DNA of 23,321 nucleotides from Gracilaria caudata (GCA_030374735.1 JASCIV010000352.1:1-23321), one strand, 5' to 3'; counted from the stretch's first letter, positions 1 through 10,110 are shown. Notes: generated from the letters alone by a model not told the origin. Translations and numbers: made by a program.

Positions 1-1590
1 GACCAGCTGGTACGTTGGCTTCTAACGCGGGCTGAACGAATTGGATCATCAATTCTTGAGCAATGTTGGCTGCATAAGGCCATATCTCGTGGATTATAGC
101 AGTCAGCCACCTAGCAGACTCGTCTCCATTTCGATTGCTAGATCCTTGAAAGTCAAGATGAGAGAGGGAGAACATAGTTTCAGTGCTGATAATTTGAGAA
201 AGTGGGAGCAGGGGGGATGCACCCTTGTCGAGGCAATGGATTAAATACTGGTGATGTTCCTTAACCCTTGTTTGATATAGTCTGGTTGAAACGAACAGAA
301 TATGTTGGGAAGGTTAGAAAGACATCCTGCCCCCTTGGTTAATGATACAGTTCGTTGTTGTGATAGATCCCGTCAGACGTTTAGAAAACGATTCGAGACT
401 GAGGAGGTTTCAAGTGCATGAGAAGGACACGCGATAACTGAACAGCAAGGATGCAAAACGCGGTGCAAGCGACGCGAAGAAAGGCTAACGGTAGCAAACA
501 ACCCCAATAGCTTTAGAACGTGATTGAGATCGGTCTAAAATTGAAGCCTTCAGAGCTTGATTCACTGCTCCGTTCGCAAGTAATCCGTTACTGGGACGCA
601 TGAACTCAAAGTACCACTCTTGCAGATCTAAGACCCAAAATGATGCTTGAAGTGTGTCACAGGTGGTGATGCTTCTCTGTTCGCAATTCACTTACATCCA
701 AGTTCCCCACGCAAACAAATACCCCTGAAGAGATTGGTTACGAAAGCCTTGAGCTCCTGCGGTACCCTGTACAAAGATTTGTCCTTTCTTTCCCCAGAGA
801 CTCACAGTCGCGGAACAAAGCAGTCGGGCTGTGCGTTCGTCAATATCATGATGAGAGTCCATCGGCCCTAATTATCCCGAGCAATAAAAAATGTCATTCA
901 TCGATGTGGAATCAAAAGTCTTCTCCGCTCCCCTGGTTGGTGAGGCATATAATGCTTTCACATGCCGTCGTTTGCGAGGCCCAGGAATTTCCAGACTGTC
1001 AATCCGCTTCGAAAAAGAAGTGAGGTTGTGGTTGGCCCAGTGCGGAAAGATTAATTACGGTTGGTAGTCTTCTATATTCTTCGCATTTGCTTCACTATCC
1101 CGCATGAATCGGGACTCCACGTTGAGGGCCAAAGCAGACCTTCTTGCTACCCATCTACTCGCTAAAACCCACCCGCAACTTCTTTTTGACGGGATACTCG
1201 GTAAGGACATGTGTTAACGTAACGGGTCCCCTTTTTCAAGGGCTTTGAGTGATAAAACCAAAAAATGTTCCGTCGCAGCATGATCATCATAATAATGCGT
1301 TAAGGAGCACTGGCAATCTAGAAGGTTGCTTTAGCTGCTGCCAAAAGGGGATCGACGGAGAACGCCAACTCTATGTCTAATCGCATCTCTACAGCTGAAG
1401 TGACATTGAAATCCAAAAAGCGGGGAGAAGACATTCTGCCCATATAAGATCTGCGCAAAGGAGGGAAACGGTAGTTCTGAACTGTCGAGATCAACACGGG
1501 CGTAATTGGACACCAATCATTCAATCGGGTGAAGTTCATTCGTTATTCTTCAGCATACTCTGACCACCGCTCCCGTTGTCAATTGCGTAT
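1..1590. other. Stretch with no supportable gene
   Basis: No reading frame here exceeds about 75 codons and none resembles a known family. The longest minus-strand frame near the downstream gene (1318-1539, 73 codons) is arginine- and serine-rich and not recognised; it could be an exon, but I see no convincing splice signals or partner exon. I found no tRNA-like boxes and no TACTAAC branchpoint on either strand. A TATA-like sequence (CATATAAGA) at about 1441-1449 lies some 150 nt upstream of the EMC10 start and may belong to its promoter. Otherwise I see nothing in this stretch. Confidence 0.5.
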
Positions 1591-1592
1591 CA

Positions 1593-2258
1593 GTGATGAA
1601 GCTGGGTGTTTTGACGATTCTGGTTCTTTGCTTCACGAACGCGGTAGGTACCGTCATAGAGATTTCAGTGGACCATGGGGGAACGTGGACAACCTTTTCT
1701 GAACCCTTGGACAACCCACCCTTGTCCGCCATGCTTCGGGTTCGCGGAGGATCGCCTATGGTCACAGTTCCTTCATGTGCTCTAGGAGGACCACTTCTCA
1801 TTCAAGTGTGGCATGACACGAATGGCGGTAGGCCTTTAGGCATGCGCTGGAAGTCAAAATTGTGTAACCCAACAGCTTCCATGGACACAGATGGAGTGGT
1901 TATCGAAAACATAGTCCCAAAGACACAGAGACCAGACTGGAATCCTTACGTTCATGACGTAAAGGAGCGCCAGCATCAAGAGCAGCAACAGCAGCCGCAG
2001 CAGAACCTCGAACCTGAAAAACGGAGGTGGTGGCGTCGATACAGTTTGTACATAATGCTATTCTTTGTCGTAGCATTAGGCCAAGGTATTCGACATGGGC
2101 TTGCAGAGGAACGGATGGAAATAGAACGTGAGCAAGAGGAGAAACAACGGAAGAATAGATCCGGGTCTGGCCAGATGCGCGTTCTTGTACCGAAACGCAA
2201 GGAATCAAAAGCACGGAAGCGGTCAACTAGAAATGGGACGAGTACCTCTTCCTCATAA
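1593..2258 (+). CDS. EMC10: ER membrane protein complex subunit 10 (EMC10-like)
   Basis: This 221-residue protein looks like EMC10, a subunit of the ER membrane complex that inserts transmembrane segments of client proteins. Seen in the sequence: a signal peptide (residues 1-19, hydrophobic core VLTILVLCF), a lumenal domain with the VPSCAL signature typical of EMC10 around residue 59, and two cysteines (62 and 91) placed to form the family's disulfide. A single membrane segment follows at about 150-166, preceded by the basic aromatic stretch EKRRWWRRYSLYIMLFF. Oddities are a glutamine-rich insert at about 127-137, encoded by CAG/CAA repeats, between the lumenal domain and the membrane segment, and a long charged basic tail (170-221) with a serine-rich end. 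Two ATG codons are adjacent at the start, so M1 or M2 could be used. The family call rests on motif pattern and architecture. Confidence 0.75.
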   Translation: MMKLGVLTILVLCFTNAVGTVIEISVDHGGTWTTFSEPLDNPPLSAMLRVRGGSPMVTVPSCALGGPLLIQVWHDTNGGRPLGMRWKSKLCNPTASMDTDGVVIENIVPKTQRPDWNPYVHDVKERQHQEQQQQPQQNLEPEKRRWWRRYSLYIMLFFVVALGQGIRHGLAEERMEIEREQEEKQRKNRSGSGQMRVLVPKRKESKARKRSTRNGTSTSSS

Positions 2259-2699
2259 TGCCGAGCCACTGTGACTTTGTAATATAAGTAAACTTCATTA
2301 TCTCCCTTCGTAATTGCTCACCTCGCAGCCGCAACACAGAATGGGCCGGTGTCTCGCCTACACGCACATCACGTTGATGCGAAAGATCTTTCAAGCATTT
2401 GAACCGCTGTTTTGTCGCACAAGGGCTTATCAAACTCAAACCTTCGAAATGTCCTGTATACGTTTGTTATCTGCATCGCTGCGCTCGCACTCACTACATT
2501 CCGTGCTGCCAAAAGAACAGATGGACAAGCCCAACAACAACGGTAGTACATCCGCCCATAGCCGCGGCCGCCGGTCGGCACTTTCAACAAGCGCAAACAT
2601 GGCCTTCACGCAAAACGTTATCGTTATCCTTCTCCCGCGCAGGTGGGCCCGCTTATGACTCTCCTCCTCGCGTGAAACTGAGTCGATCATCATCGCGTC

Positions 2700-3122
2700 A
2701 TGTCCACTGCACCCGATCGAGCGAGCGACGTCGTCGACTTCGTTTCCGCCGTCGCTGCAGCAGCCCGAAGACGCGCAGGGCCTCCTGCTACCGTTCACCA
2801 CGGAGTTCGTCATGACCCTCCGATATCTAGAGCAAGTCTTTGACGAGTCTTTCACCATCAAGCGGCTTCCCGACGCCACGCACATCAAGAGAAGAGGGGT
2901 GGAGTTTGACGTGTGGAATCTTCTTCTCCGTCTTCACGATGAGGACGAAGTTGCGCTCTATAACTCTTGGAGATTATCAGAATTTTGGCTCCCATACGAC
3001 TCCTTCGCGTTGTGGACAGGCGCACCGGCCAAACCCTGATCGTGCACTACGCTGGAATGGGTAGCGTTCTACTTGCTATTCCCTGGCAGGCTTACCATTG
3101 TGGCTTGGTTGGCAAACAGTGA
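2700..3122 (+). pseudogene. Unrecognised protein gene with two frame breaks
   Basis: Three protein-like segments lie in order but not in one frame. A plausible N-terminus starts at ATG 2700 (MSTAPDRASDVVDF...), in the frame of positions divisible by three. The middle (about 2755-3005; ATG at 2812) is in the next frame and gives a compositionally normal segment that includes EFDVWNLLLRLHDEDEVALY. The C-terminal segment returns to the first frame (LLRVVDRRTGQTLIVHYAG, stop 3120-3122). Read together they would make a protein of about 140 residues. No GT-AG intron of workable size fits either junction, so two compensating one-base indels, from decay or from assembly error, are the simplest explanation. 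Alternatively only the 2812-3039 frame (75 codons) is translated. I do not recognise the family. Confidence 0.4.
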
Positions 3123-3648
3123 GCAGAGAGAGCTCAATTGGAGAGTGGACACGGACTGGCTCATGAGAGAGTTCACCACTGAGGACCACGCTAGCAATAA
3201 GGCAGTTGTCGGGGCGCGTCGTGCTTGTAGAGACAGAGAGTGCTTTGTTTGCTTGGAGGCTGGCTGTGGTGCTGCGTTGATGGTCTTCATTGCCGTTGCA
3301 CAGATTTCACATGTTCTAAACCAAGAGAAAGAAATGTGCTTGCCTGTAGAGAGTTGTTCACGTGATTTTGGGTGCCCCGGATAATATCACTCGTATCTAT
3401 GATCTCCACAGTAGAGGTTCTAGGAACACTCCCGATATTATTGTGTACTAATGTACGAATGTCTTTAGAACACAAGTTTTGTCACGGATACCAAGGTAGA
3501 ATGGGAACTTTGTCATAATGGGCGCTAACTCGTTGGCGTAAAAGACTATCCTCTTAAAGTGTCAAGAACATGCGTCGGACGGCAACCTATCAAGCTCCGC
3601 GAAAAAGGCTGAATCTTAACCCCGTTCGGAACTAGAATTGTCCACGTC
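3123..3648. other. Intergenic stretch between convergent genes
   Basis: This is the 3' side of both neighbouring genes. A frame of 103 codons (3073-3384, +) overlaps the end of the broken gene upstream and has no recognisable domain; I treat it as chance. No strong repeat or RNA gene is visible. Confidence 0.4.
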
Positions 3649-5346
3649 TTACATCCCTAAATCTATAGGACACGATGAGGTTATGACACTCGATGCTGCA
3701 GGAAGCATTCCTAGCGGAATCAACTCATTGTCTTCCGCACTAAGGTCACCCCATCCTAAAAATGATGGAGCTGACGCTACAAGCCCACTTGCAATCGGAA
3801 TATCACAGAATTCTGTGTCAGAGGTTGAAACAGTATGACCTTTCTCCGCAATTGTTAACAACGATGTCCGCAAAAACAGCTCGTGGAGGCAAATGTTATC
3901 GGCTAGGAAACATGGTTCCGGTATATATGACTCTGCGGAAATTTCCGGTACCGGGCTGCCATCTACGATTCTCACAGACACTGCAGCCGGACGAAGGGCA
4001 TTCACAAAGTTTACTACTTCCCATCCTGTACCAATAGCTTCGATATCTTCAGCCATATCTCCAAGTGAAGCCCCTTCCAAGGAAGCAGTGCCTAGAGAAA
4101 TCTGACTGAAGCGAGCTAAAGTACCGATAATTCTCGGTTGCAGTCTGTTCACTATACTTGATATAGCTCTTCTCAGTAGCATTTGACCAATCGTCAGTGG
4201 CCTCCCTAAAAGCATTGTCTCATTTCCTTTCAACACACCGGTACTGAGCAATCGATCAGTTGCAAAAAAACTACCTACAATGGACTCATTGCGTTGAGTA
4301 GTCAGACTAGGAACGGAATCCGGGCGGACTTCACATTTGCCAGAGGGCAGGGCATCCAAGAACGACGCAGGGATTATGGAAGCCCTGTCTACCTCACATA
4401 TGGACTTCTGCACGTCACCATGCATGTCGAGAATAACGCGAGGGCGGAAGGCCAGCTGCACGGCGATTAGAGCCTGTGTCTCGACGGGTCGGATTGGTCC
4501 ATCGAGTCTGACGTAGTGGTACCGATTCAGGTCATAGCCGCGACCAACAATGCCGGAGAATCCAGGTTCAGTGTCGGCTATAAACCCACCTCCTGCGGCG
4601 CGGTCTACGTTATGACGAAAGAACCCTTCAGTTTCAGTAAAAGGCGCCACAGGAACGTTGAAGGTTGCTGTGGGCTCTCCACCGTCTGGATTGGCTCGAA
4701 TCACAATAATAATGTCCAGAACACGCAAAAGACGAATTCGGAGACGCGGGTTGGATTGAAGAACACTCAGAAACTTAAAGACACCTTCTGTGGAAGCAGG
4801 CTCATTACCATGTTGCTGAGAAACGACAAGAATGGGAATACCGCGCGGGTTTCCCATACGAACTGCAAGTACAGGACGCCCTTGCGTCGAATATCCAATC
4901 CGTGAGGCGTTCACGTTTCCTCTGGGTGGTTGCAGAGCGTCGTTTGTCACTGTACAAATTATAGCCTCTCTGATCGTTGGATTGATGCCATTGCCACATA
5001 CTGACGTATTGACAGCCGGAAAGGTGGGAGAAAGCGCGCTGTCTATGTCAATTATACCGTCTTCATTATCTTCGTTGCGGATTAATGGCCCAACTTGTAC
5101 TCGGAAGCGAGCGCGGCGTTTGAATTCGAGTAGTTTTGGAAGCAGATGGTCATTCGAAGTGAGTAGTGTTTGAAACGCTTGCTCCGGAGTGATGCCGCAT
5201 TGTGGGTCGAAACTGTTACAGAAAAAACGTCTGCAGTGCTTTCCATTCGCCAGAAGAGGGAAGCACGAAACGCAAACTATCAGGATTGCGAAGAGATTGA
5301 GATAAGAGGAGATAGAAAAGGGATGAACGACAGAATTGCACTTCAT
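3649..5346 (-). CDS. Secreted M14-family zinc carboxypeptidase
   Basis: This 565-residue protein belongs to the M14 metallocarboxypeptidases, which remove C-terminal residues from peptides using one zinc ion. Seen: a hydrophobic N-terminal segment (about 16-34) that acts as signal peptide or anchor; the zinc motif HxxE in QQHGNEPAS (H179, E182); RANPDG (R218) and YDLNRYHY (N274, R275) for binding the substrate carboxylate; and the third zinc ligand H309 in ILDMHGD. E424 in TASLEGAS is a candidate for the catalytic glutamate, but that assignment is uncertain. Potential N-glycosylation sequons occur at N113, N146, N353 and N375, and cysteines cluster at the N-terminus, which fits an extracellular or vacuolar enzyme. 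The C-terminal 130 residues beyond the catalytic core match nothing I know. The gene is intronless, and its upstream region carries the TGTGAAC cluster. Substrate is unknown. Confidence 0.82.
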   Translation of the reverse strand: MKCNSVVHPFSISSYLNLFAILIVCVSCFPLLANGKHCRRFFCNSFDPQCGITPEQAFQTLLTSNDHLLPKLLEFKRRARFRVQVGPLIRNEDNEDGIIDIDSALSPTFPAVNTSVCGNGINPTIREAIICTVTNDALQPPRGNVNASRIGYSTQGRPVLAVRMGNPRGIPILVVSQQHGNEPASTEGVFKFLSVLQSNPRLRIRLLRVLDIIIVIRANPDGGEPTATFNVPVAPFTETEGFFRHNVDRAAGGGFIADTEPGFSGIVGRGYDLNRYHYVRLDGPIRPVETQALIAVQLAFRPRVILDMHGDVQKSICEVDRASIIPASFLDALPSGKCEVRPDSVPSLTTQRNESIVGSFFATDRLLSTGVLKGNETMLLGRPLTIGQMLLRRAISSIVNRLQPRIIGTLARFSQISLGTASLEGASLGDMAEDIEAIGTGWEVVNFVNALRPAAVSVRIVDGSPVPEISAESYIPEPCFLADNICLHELFLRTSLLTIAEKGHTVSTSDTEFCDIPIASGLVASAPSFLGWGDLSAEDNELIPLGMLPAASSVITSSCPIDLGM

Positions 5347-5505
5347 GATAGCTATGGAACCGACGTCTAGATATCCTGCATCAGGAACAAGGCGAAGGCG
5401 GAAAACAGTTGGTCATGTAGCATCTGCAAATCTCAAACTTCGGCACCGGGTGGGCGCTCTCATTGACGGGTACCCCTCATAGCACATGCCAAACGCTGCG
5501 TTTAG

Positions 5506-5707
5506 CATGTGAACGACTAGTATGGTCGCGGTTCACACGGTAGGGGCCGAACTCGGAAACCATGATGGAACCTGTGAACGTACAAATCCTGGCGACTTAT
5601 ACTCTGTTGTGCACGTTTGTACAGTCTCAACTTGAGTTCGCAAACTGATCGGCCGAAATACAACCATGTGAACAGTTGTGAGATGCAACAGCGGACTGCG
5701 GTTCACA
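5506..5707. promoter_or_regulatory. Five-copy TGTGAAC motif cluster upstream of the peptidase
   Basis: The heptamer TGTGAAC or its complement GTTCACA occurs at 5508-5514 (+), 5531-5537 (-), 5573-5579 (+), 5667-5673 (+) and 5701-5707 (-). Two units share the same design: CATGTGAAC followed by GCGGTTCACA in inverted orientation, at 5506-5537 and at 5665-5707, with the fifth copy between. The cluster lies 160-360 nt upstream of the M14 peptidase start, and downstream of the RRP6 stop, so it most likely acts on the peptidase as binding sites for a dimeric transcription factor. The function is inferred. Confidence 0.5.
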
Positions 5708-5947
5708 ACCAGATTCTGGAGAAAGTCAGATCGAGGGGCTGGCCTTTCCACAGAGAACGTATTTGGCTAGGGTTAGATCTGACCAATAGGAGTTGGATGA
5801 ATAGCATACGGATACGAGACATTCCGAGGGACATCTACAAGGGTTTGTTTTGCAGTCATTGATGATTTTGGATTCGTTCGTTGCACGACAATGTGCATGC
5901 TTTTTGTCTACATCGAGTTCAAGAGAGATTGATTGCTAGCTTCATCT

Positions 5948-8065
5948 TTACGGTGTATTTCGTCTCTTCGGATTCAGTCCACAAGGACCTGGTGGAGTCC
6001 ATTTCCGTTTCCCAGTACAGAGTACACGTATGTTTTGTTCAGTTGCATGTTGGCTGTGAGAAAAATGCTCATCATCCACGCCGTCGGTACCAGAATCAGA
6101 ATCAAAATCCAACAAGACCGACTTTGAAGTCCTCGTTACTTTCAACTTTAGGCCATCCGCGATTGATTTGGCGGTCTTCTCCCTTGTTATCTCTTTCCTT
6201 TTCGAGTCACAAAATCCAAGCGCATCAGAAGTTGACAACGAAAAATCCGTGTTTGGAACATCGGGGGACAGAGACGCACACTCTACAGAACAATCATCTT
6301 GCCCTTTAACTGCTTTGCCGAGATTGATCGAAATGGCCTTATCCTTCACGCCCTTTTCCGCTTGAAGAGAATTCTCGTTTGAATGCTCCTCAGCACCACC
6401 TTTCTCATTAGTAGCACTATCAAGCTTGGCATCAAGCGCATCCCCGATGAGTTCCGTGAGCTTCTTTGCATTCTGGTATATAAGAGGGGGAATAGTACCC
6501 CCCGGGAATCCATGCTTAAGGAGCCCTTCTACAGTTCTCGCCTTGTCTCTGGCACGAACGATTCCAAACAGCACCTTCAGTGGTGCCACGTAGGGAAAAC
6601 TCTCATCCTCTTCTCTTGCTGTTGTATCCCTCCACTTGCAGAGTTCTTCAAGCAATCGAATCTGATGCTTGTCAAATCGTAAAGCGTGTCGTGCAGCTAA
6701 ATGTTTAGCAATCCCTGGTTCAAAACGAACTTTCCTATGGCGCTTTCTGGATACAGTAGCCGAACGCTCCCAAGTCTTCACTAACAAGCCCTTTTTGGAG
6801 AGCTGGCAACGTAGCCGATCGAAAATGTACAGGAGATAGTGCGTATCTGATCGAGCATAATGGAGCATTTCCTTAGGAAGAGGGCGTTGACGCCAATCTG
6901 CGAGCTGAAACTTTTTCTTGTCGGCACCAGAGACATCGCAAAAATGCGAGAGTAGAAAGGCCAGCGATGCTGAGGGTAACTTAAGAAGGCGTGCTGCTTG
7001 TCCCGTGTCGAACATATTCACAGCATAGATTCCAAAATCACGCTCAAGCCACTGAACATCTTTGTCTGCGCCATGCAGGACTTTGACGATCGTTTCGTCA
7101 GTGAAGATAGGAGCTAGCGCTCTATGTATGCTTCCTCTCAGCCGCAACGCGTCAATCACGATGTCCTCCTCCCTAGTGGATATTTGAATGAGACACGTAA
7201 AACCTTGGAACGATCGCACGCTGTGATTCTCAAGATCAACGGCGATGGAACTTGACGTCTTCAGCCTTTCAACAATATTGAAAAGATCCTCTTCTGTTGC
7301 GACAAAAGTGCATGGCGTCGACTTCATGGGCTTATACACCATTACCTGGTTAATTGAAAACTCCTTTGTTGACATATCTTGCAGGGCGTTGACAATTTCG
7401 TTTTCGTACGGGTGTCTTTGATCACAGTCAGGATTTGAGTTCTTCTTGTACAGTTCTTGCAGATATGTTTCAACGTTCTGAGACGAATTCTTGCGCGTGT
7501 TCGAATCATGAGTGCCAGGGTCAATACATTGATCTCTAGCGTATGGAGCAACGAAAGGGGTGTCAGAATTATCAATGGGGTAGTCCGGAAAATGAATCTG
7601 AGGCTTTTCGATATCCAAAAAACCTCCATGAGAACGACCAAGATTACCAGTTCCCACTCTTGGCGCCGATTTCTTCGGGCCAAGGGCCCCTTGCGGTGGG
7701 ACAACGGTATTGCTAATCTTCCGCACTCTATCAAGAGCAACATTAAAATGTTGAAGTGCTTCATCCGTCGTCTCAGCGGTCTGATCAAACAGAGCATCCC
7801 GGAGAGACAAAGAGCCTGTTGACTGGGATGAGCTGGAATCCGAATCCGAAGAAGAGATAGAAACACCATATCGAGATGCCACTGATTTGATTTCAGAGAG
7901 TATATGCTCTGCGAGCTGATTCCCTTTCTTCCTCAAATCCGAAGATGTCACGCGAATGAGCTCCAAATCATCTCTCCCCGGCAAACTTTGAGAGCATCGA
8001 ACTGCTTTCTCAAGACCCTTTAAGACCTCAACACAAGCTTGCTTACTTTCATCCATGGAATGCAA
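5948..8065 (-). CDS. RRP6: Exosome 3'-5' exoribonuclease RRP6/EXOSC10
   Basis: This 705-residue, intronless gene encodes the nuclear exosome nuclease that trims and degrades rRNA precursors, snoRNAs and aberrant RNAs. Domain order is as expected: an N-terminal PMC2NT region (about 1-120), which in known RRP6 binds the RRP47/C1D cofactor; a DEDD-Y exonuclease domain (about 250-420); and an HRDC domain (about 455-520). The catalytic residues are all visible: D277 and E279 in AVDLENHS, D334 in HGADKD, and Y403 and D407 in HYARSDTHY. The stretch NMFDTGQAARLL and QLADWRQRPLP are near-identical to animal EXOSC10. A serine-rich linker lies at 70-85. The C-terminal tail is polar and ends in basic clusters (GKRKW, PKRRN) that suit nuclear localisation and RNA binding. 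ATG 8065 is followed by an in-frame ATG three codons later. Confidence 0.95.
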   Translation of the reverse strand: MHSMDESKQACVEVLKGLEKAVRCSQSLPGRDDLELIRVTSSDLRKKGNQLAEHILSEIKSVASRYGVSISSSDSDSSSSQSTGSLSLRDALFDQTAETTDEALQHFNVALDRVRKISNTVVPPQGALGPKKSAPRVGTGNLGRSHGGFLDIEKPQIHFPDYPIDNSDTPFVAPYARDQCIDPGTHDSNTRKNSSQNVETYLQELYKKNSNPDCDQRHPYENEIVNALQDMSTKEFSINQVMVYKPMKSTPCTFVATEEDLFNIVERLKTSSSIAVDLENHSVRSFQGFTCLIQISTREEDIVIDALRLRGSIHRALAPIFTDETIVKVLHGADKDVQWLERDFGIYAVNMFDTGQAARLLKLPSASLAFLLSHFCDVSGADKKKFQLADWRQRPLPKEMLHYARSDTHYLLYIFDRLRCQLSKKGLLVKTWERSATVSRKRHRKVRFEPGIAKHLAARHALRFDKHQIRLLEELCKWRDTTAREEDESFPYVAPLKVLFGIVRARDKARTVEGLLKHGFPGGTIPPLIYQNAKKLTELIGDALDAKLDSATNEKGGAEEHSNENSLQAEKGVKDKAISINLGKAVKGQDDCSVECASLSPDVPNTDFSLSTSDALGFCDSKRKEITREKTAKSIADGLKLKVTRTSKSVLLDFDSDSGTDGVDDEHFSHSQHATEQNIRVLCTGKRKWTPPGPCGLNPKRRNTP

Positions 8066-8401
8066 ACCCTGTGGTACAAATAGCGACTCTTCTTACAACT
8101 TCCACTTGAATCTCAGTTCGCCACAGAAGGAGACAACGATATGATAAATGTTCTGGACCCGTTGCAGACGGCTTTTTGTCTCTATCGCAGAAAGGAGGTT
8201 TCTAGGGATGCTAGTTAGCAAAAGAAATGTACCAGTCTTTCTGTTAATTTCTTACGATTCTGTTGGATACTAGACAATTCTTTGAACAAGAGCATCTTCA
8301 AGACTTGTAAACCCCTACCAGACGCGGGCTGCATAAACTCTTTCGGGTTTTGTATAGAGAGTGGTATTCAATGCTAGAACTCGCCGGCGGCAAAGTTTAC
8401 T

Positions 8402-8567
8402 CCGTGAAACGCTTTCTGGCAGACCGGCCTTCGTACTTGGTTTCACGGCTCTGAATTTTGAGCATAAATGCAATTTTTTTGGGATTTATGCTCATGTGCC
8501 AGGCACATTGTGCCTAGATCCATTTGATCCAATGTATCACATCGCAGATCACATTCTGCGATTGGAT
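8402..8567. repeat. Run of four consecutive hairpin-forming inverted repeats
   Basis: Four inverted repeats follow one another. CCGTGAAAC (8402-8410) pairs with GTTTCACGG (8440-8448). An 11-bp stem (8459-8469 with 8484-8494, core GAGCATAAAT) encloses a loop with seven T residues. AGGCACA-T-TGTGCCT (8501-8515) is a perfect palindrome that overlaps GTGCC-A-GGCAC (8496-8506). ATCCAAT (8527-8533) and ATCGCAG (8541-8547) pair with ATTGGAT (8561-8567) and CTGCGAT (8556-8562). A direct repeat GATCCA lies at 8517 and 8526. The run sits 340-500 nt upstream of RRP6. It could be a structured RNA gene or a clustered protein-binding region. A 100-codon frame crosses it (8361-8663, +), but resembles nothing known. 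Confidence 0.6.
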
Positions 8568-8791
8568 AAAATGGCGGCCGACGCAGAGCCTCTGCTGTGC
8601 GTGATGCGATTCCCGAAGTTTCCGACCTATGGTGAAGAGGCGACGCCAACGATACTTTCGTAGATTTCAGTCTCCGTATCTACCATCGTACCAAGGGTAC
8701 AAGGGTGAGTCGAAGGTGTGATGTGGTCAGTCCTCATCGTCAATGAACTGATTATTGGAATCTCCCGGAATATGAGACCGCGAGGCTTCGG

Positions 8792-9573
8792 CTAAAACCC
8801 CTCCATCAACGGTATTGTGTCACCATATGTTTCAGACCCTGATGTGTCTGAGGTCACTGCGCTATATGTTGTTCTCAATCCGCCATACTGAGCGGCAGTG
8901 AGCTTCGATTGCAAGCCGTGGAACAGATTCAAATGGGAAGCAGCCTTTTCCTCGGATGTAACTGTTCGCTTCGCAGTCAAACAGAAATCTTTCTCTGTTG
9001 AGATCTCAGGTAAGCCCAACACTCCAAACATCCGTTAGTAGGTTAGGAATAATTTATGCCATCATTCCCGAAAGCCTTCAGACGAATCGAGTCGGGAGTG
9101 TGACAACTGCGATAGTCAGAAGGTTCAATGAATGGTTTGGTTTTCAAGCGAATCATTTTATCGTTACATGGGATAGAATGTTGCCCTTGGAATCTGTCCA
9201 TTTCATTTGATCTCCTGGCGGCATTGCGGCTCTGTATGCACGAGCTCTCTAAGGATGTATACTCAACGCAGAAGCAAAAGTCTTTCTGCACTGATGGTAC
9301 CACGGATGTATAGCGTGCACCGTGAGTATTCAAGTTGACGACTTCTGAGTACCTGGTAAGTTGCTGAAGAGAGCTCGAAATACGAGCCCGGGCCCTGTCT
9401 ATGCAGTCGTGGGTTTCTAGAATTTTATTAGATGGGCGAAGGCATGATTCATTACTTGATACGTCTCGAGTAGAGTGCAAGCCATTAAATAAGTGTTGAT
9501 CGTAAACGAAGGAATTGGACCGCTTTGTTCTTTGACTTCCTGTGAATGAACGTCTTTTAGGAAGCGATTGCAT
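8792..9573 (-). CDS. Uncertain, possibly spliced hypothetical gene
   Basis: Two minus-strand frames follow closely: 9573-9043 (176 codons, start ATG 9573) and 9031-8792 (79 codons). Between them the minus strand reads CCTACTAACGG (TACTAAC at 9040-9034), identical to the branchpoint in the second REV3 intron, which suggests a splice acceptor shortly downstream. One phase-compatible model uses a GTAACG donor near 9165 and the AG after TTTGG near 9022, but that acceptor is only about 11 nt from the branchpoint, so the structure is tentative. The first frame has a predicted helical, arginine-rich part near ILETHDCIDRARARI; the second is polar, with no membrane segment. KDFC occurs in both frames. 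I do not recognise a family, and either frame may be chance. Confidence 0.3.
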
Positions 9574-10110
9574 TTGTGCTCCTAGTTTTTTGCTAGAAAA
9601 GAGATCAAATTTGGAGTCTACACCTTCAACGATGTGTTTGTAAAATGGAGATATCCACTCTCTGTGGGAGCCGTGTTTGGAAGAGCTTTGACTTCACTCT
9701 TACTTTCCCAAACCACGTATGCTCACTTTCGCGTAACAGATTCGTCACGAGAAGGAAGTTTCAAAATTAGGCAATGCACGAAGAGATTTAGGCAGGCGGC
9801 CGGGAAACACGCAATCTAACAGAGAACAATCCGCACTCGCCCCGGCAACTGGTGACAGAGGGTGACGATTGTTTACGAACGGTAGAATAGAACGCTACCC
9901 TCATCCTTCTCTGATTGGCACGAACTTTGTGCCACGAAGGTAATGTTTAAAAACCTGAATTAAAAGCACGCTGAGTGTAAGAGCCCTTGCGTTTTGGTGC
10001 GAGGGAGAGTTCATTGCTGACTCAACCTTCGCTGCTCTTCTCTCTCACCAGTCACAGCCCGAGCGATGCGCTCAAAGCATATACCCCTACAGCGACATCC
10101 TGGCTGTCAT

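Noticed and set aside
7342..7869. 175-codon minus-strand frame inside RRP6
   Set aside because: It is an alternative frame of a clear exonuclease gene, with biased composition and no domain.
8470..8483. Sm-like site as proof of a spliceosomal snRNA
   Set aside because: No U1, U2, U4, U5 or U6 diagnostic sequences are nearby, and the T-run lies in a hairpin loop. It is kept only as a possible structured RNA.
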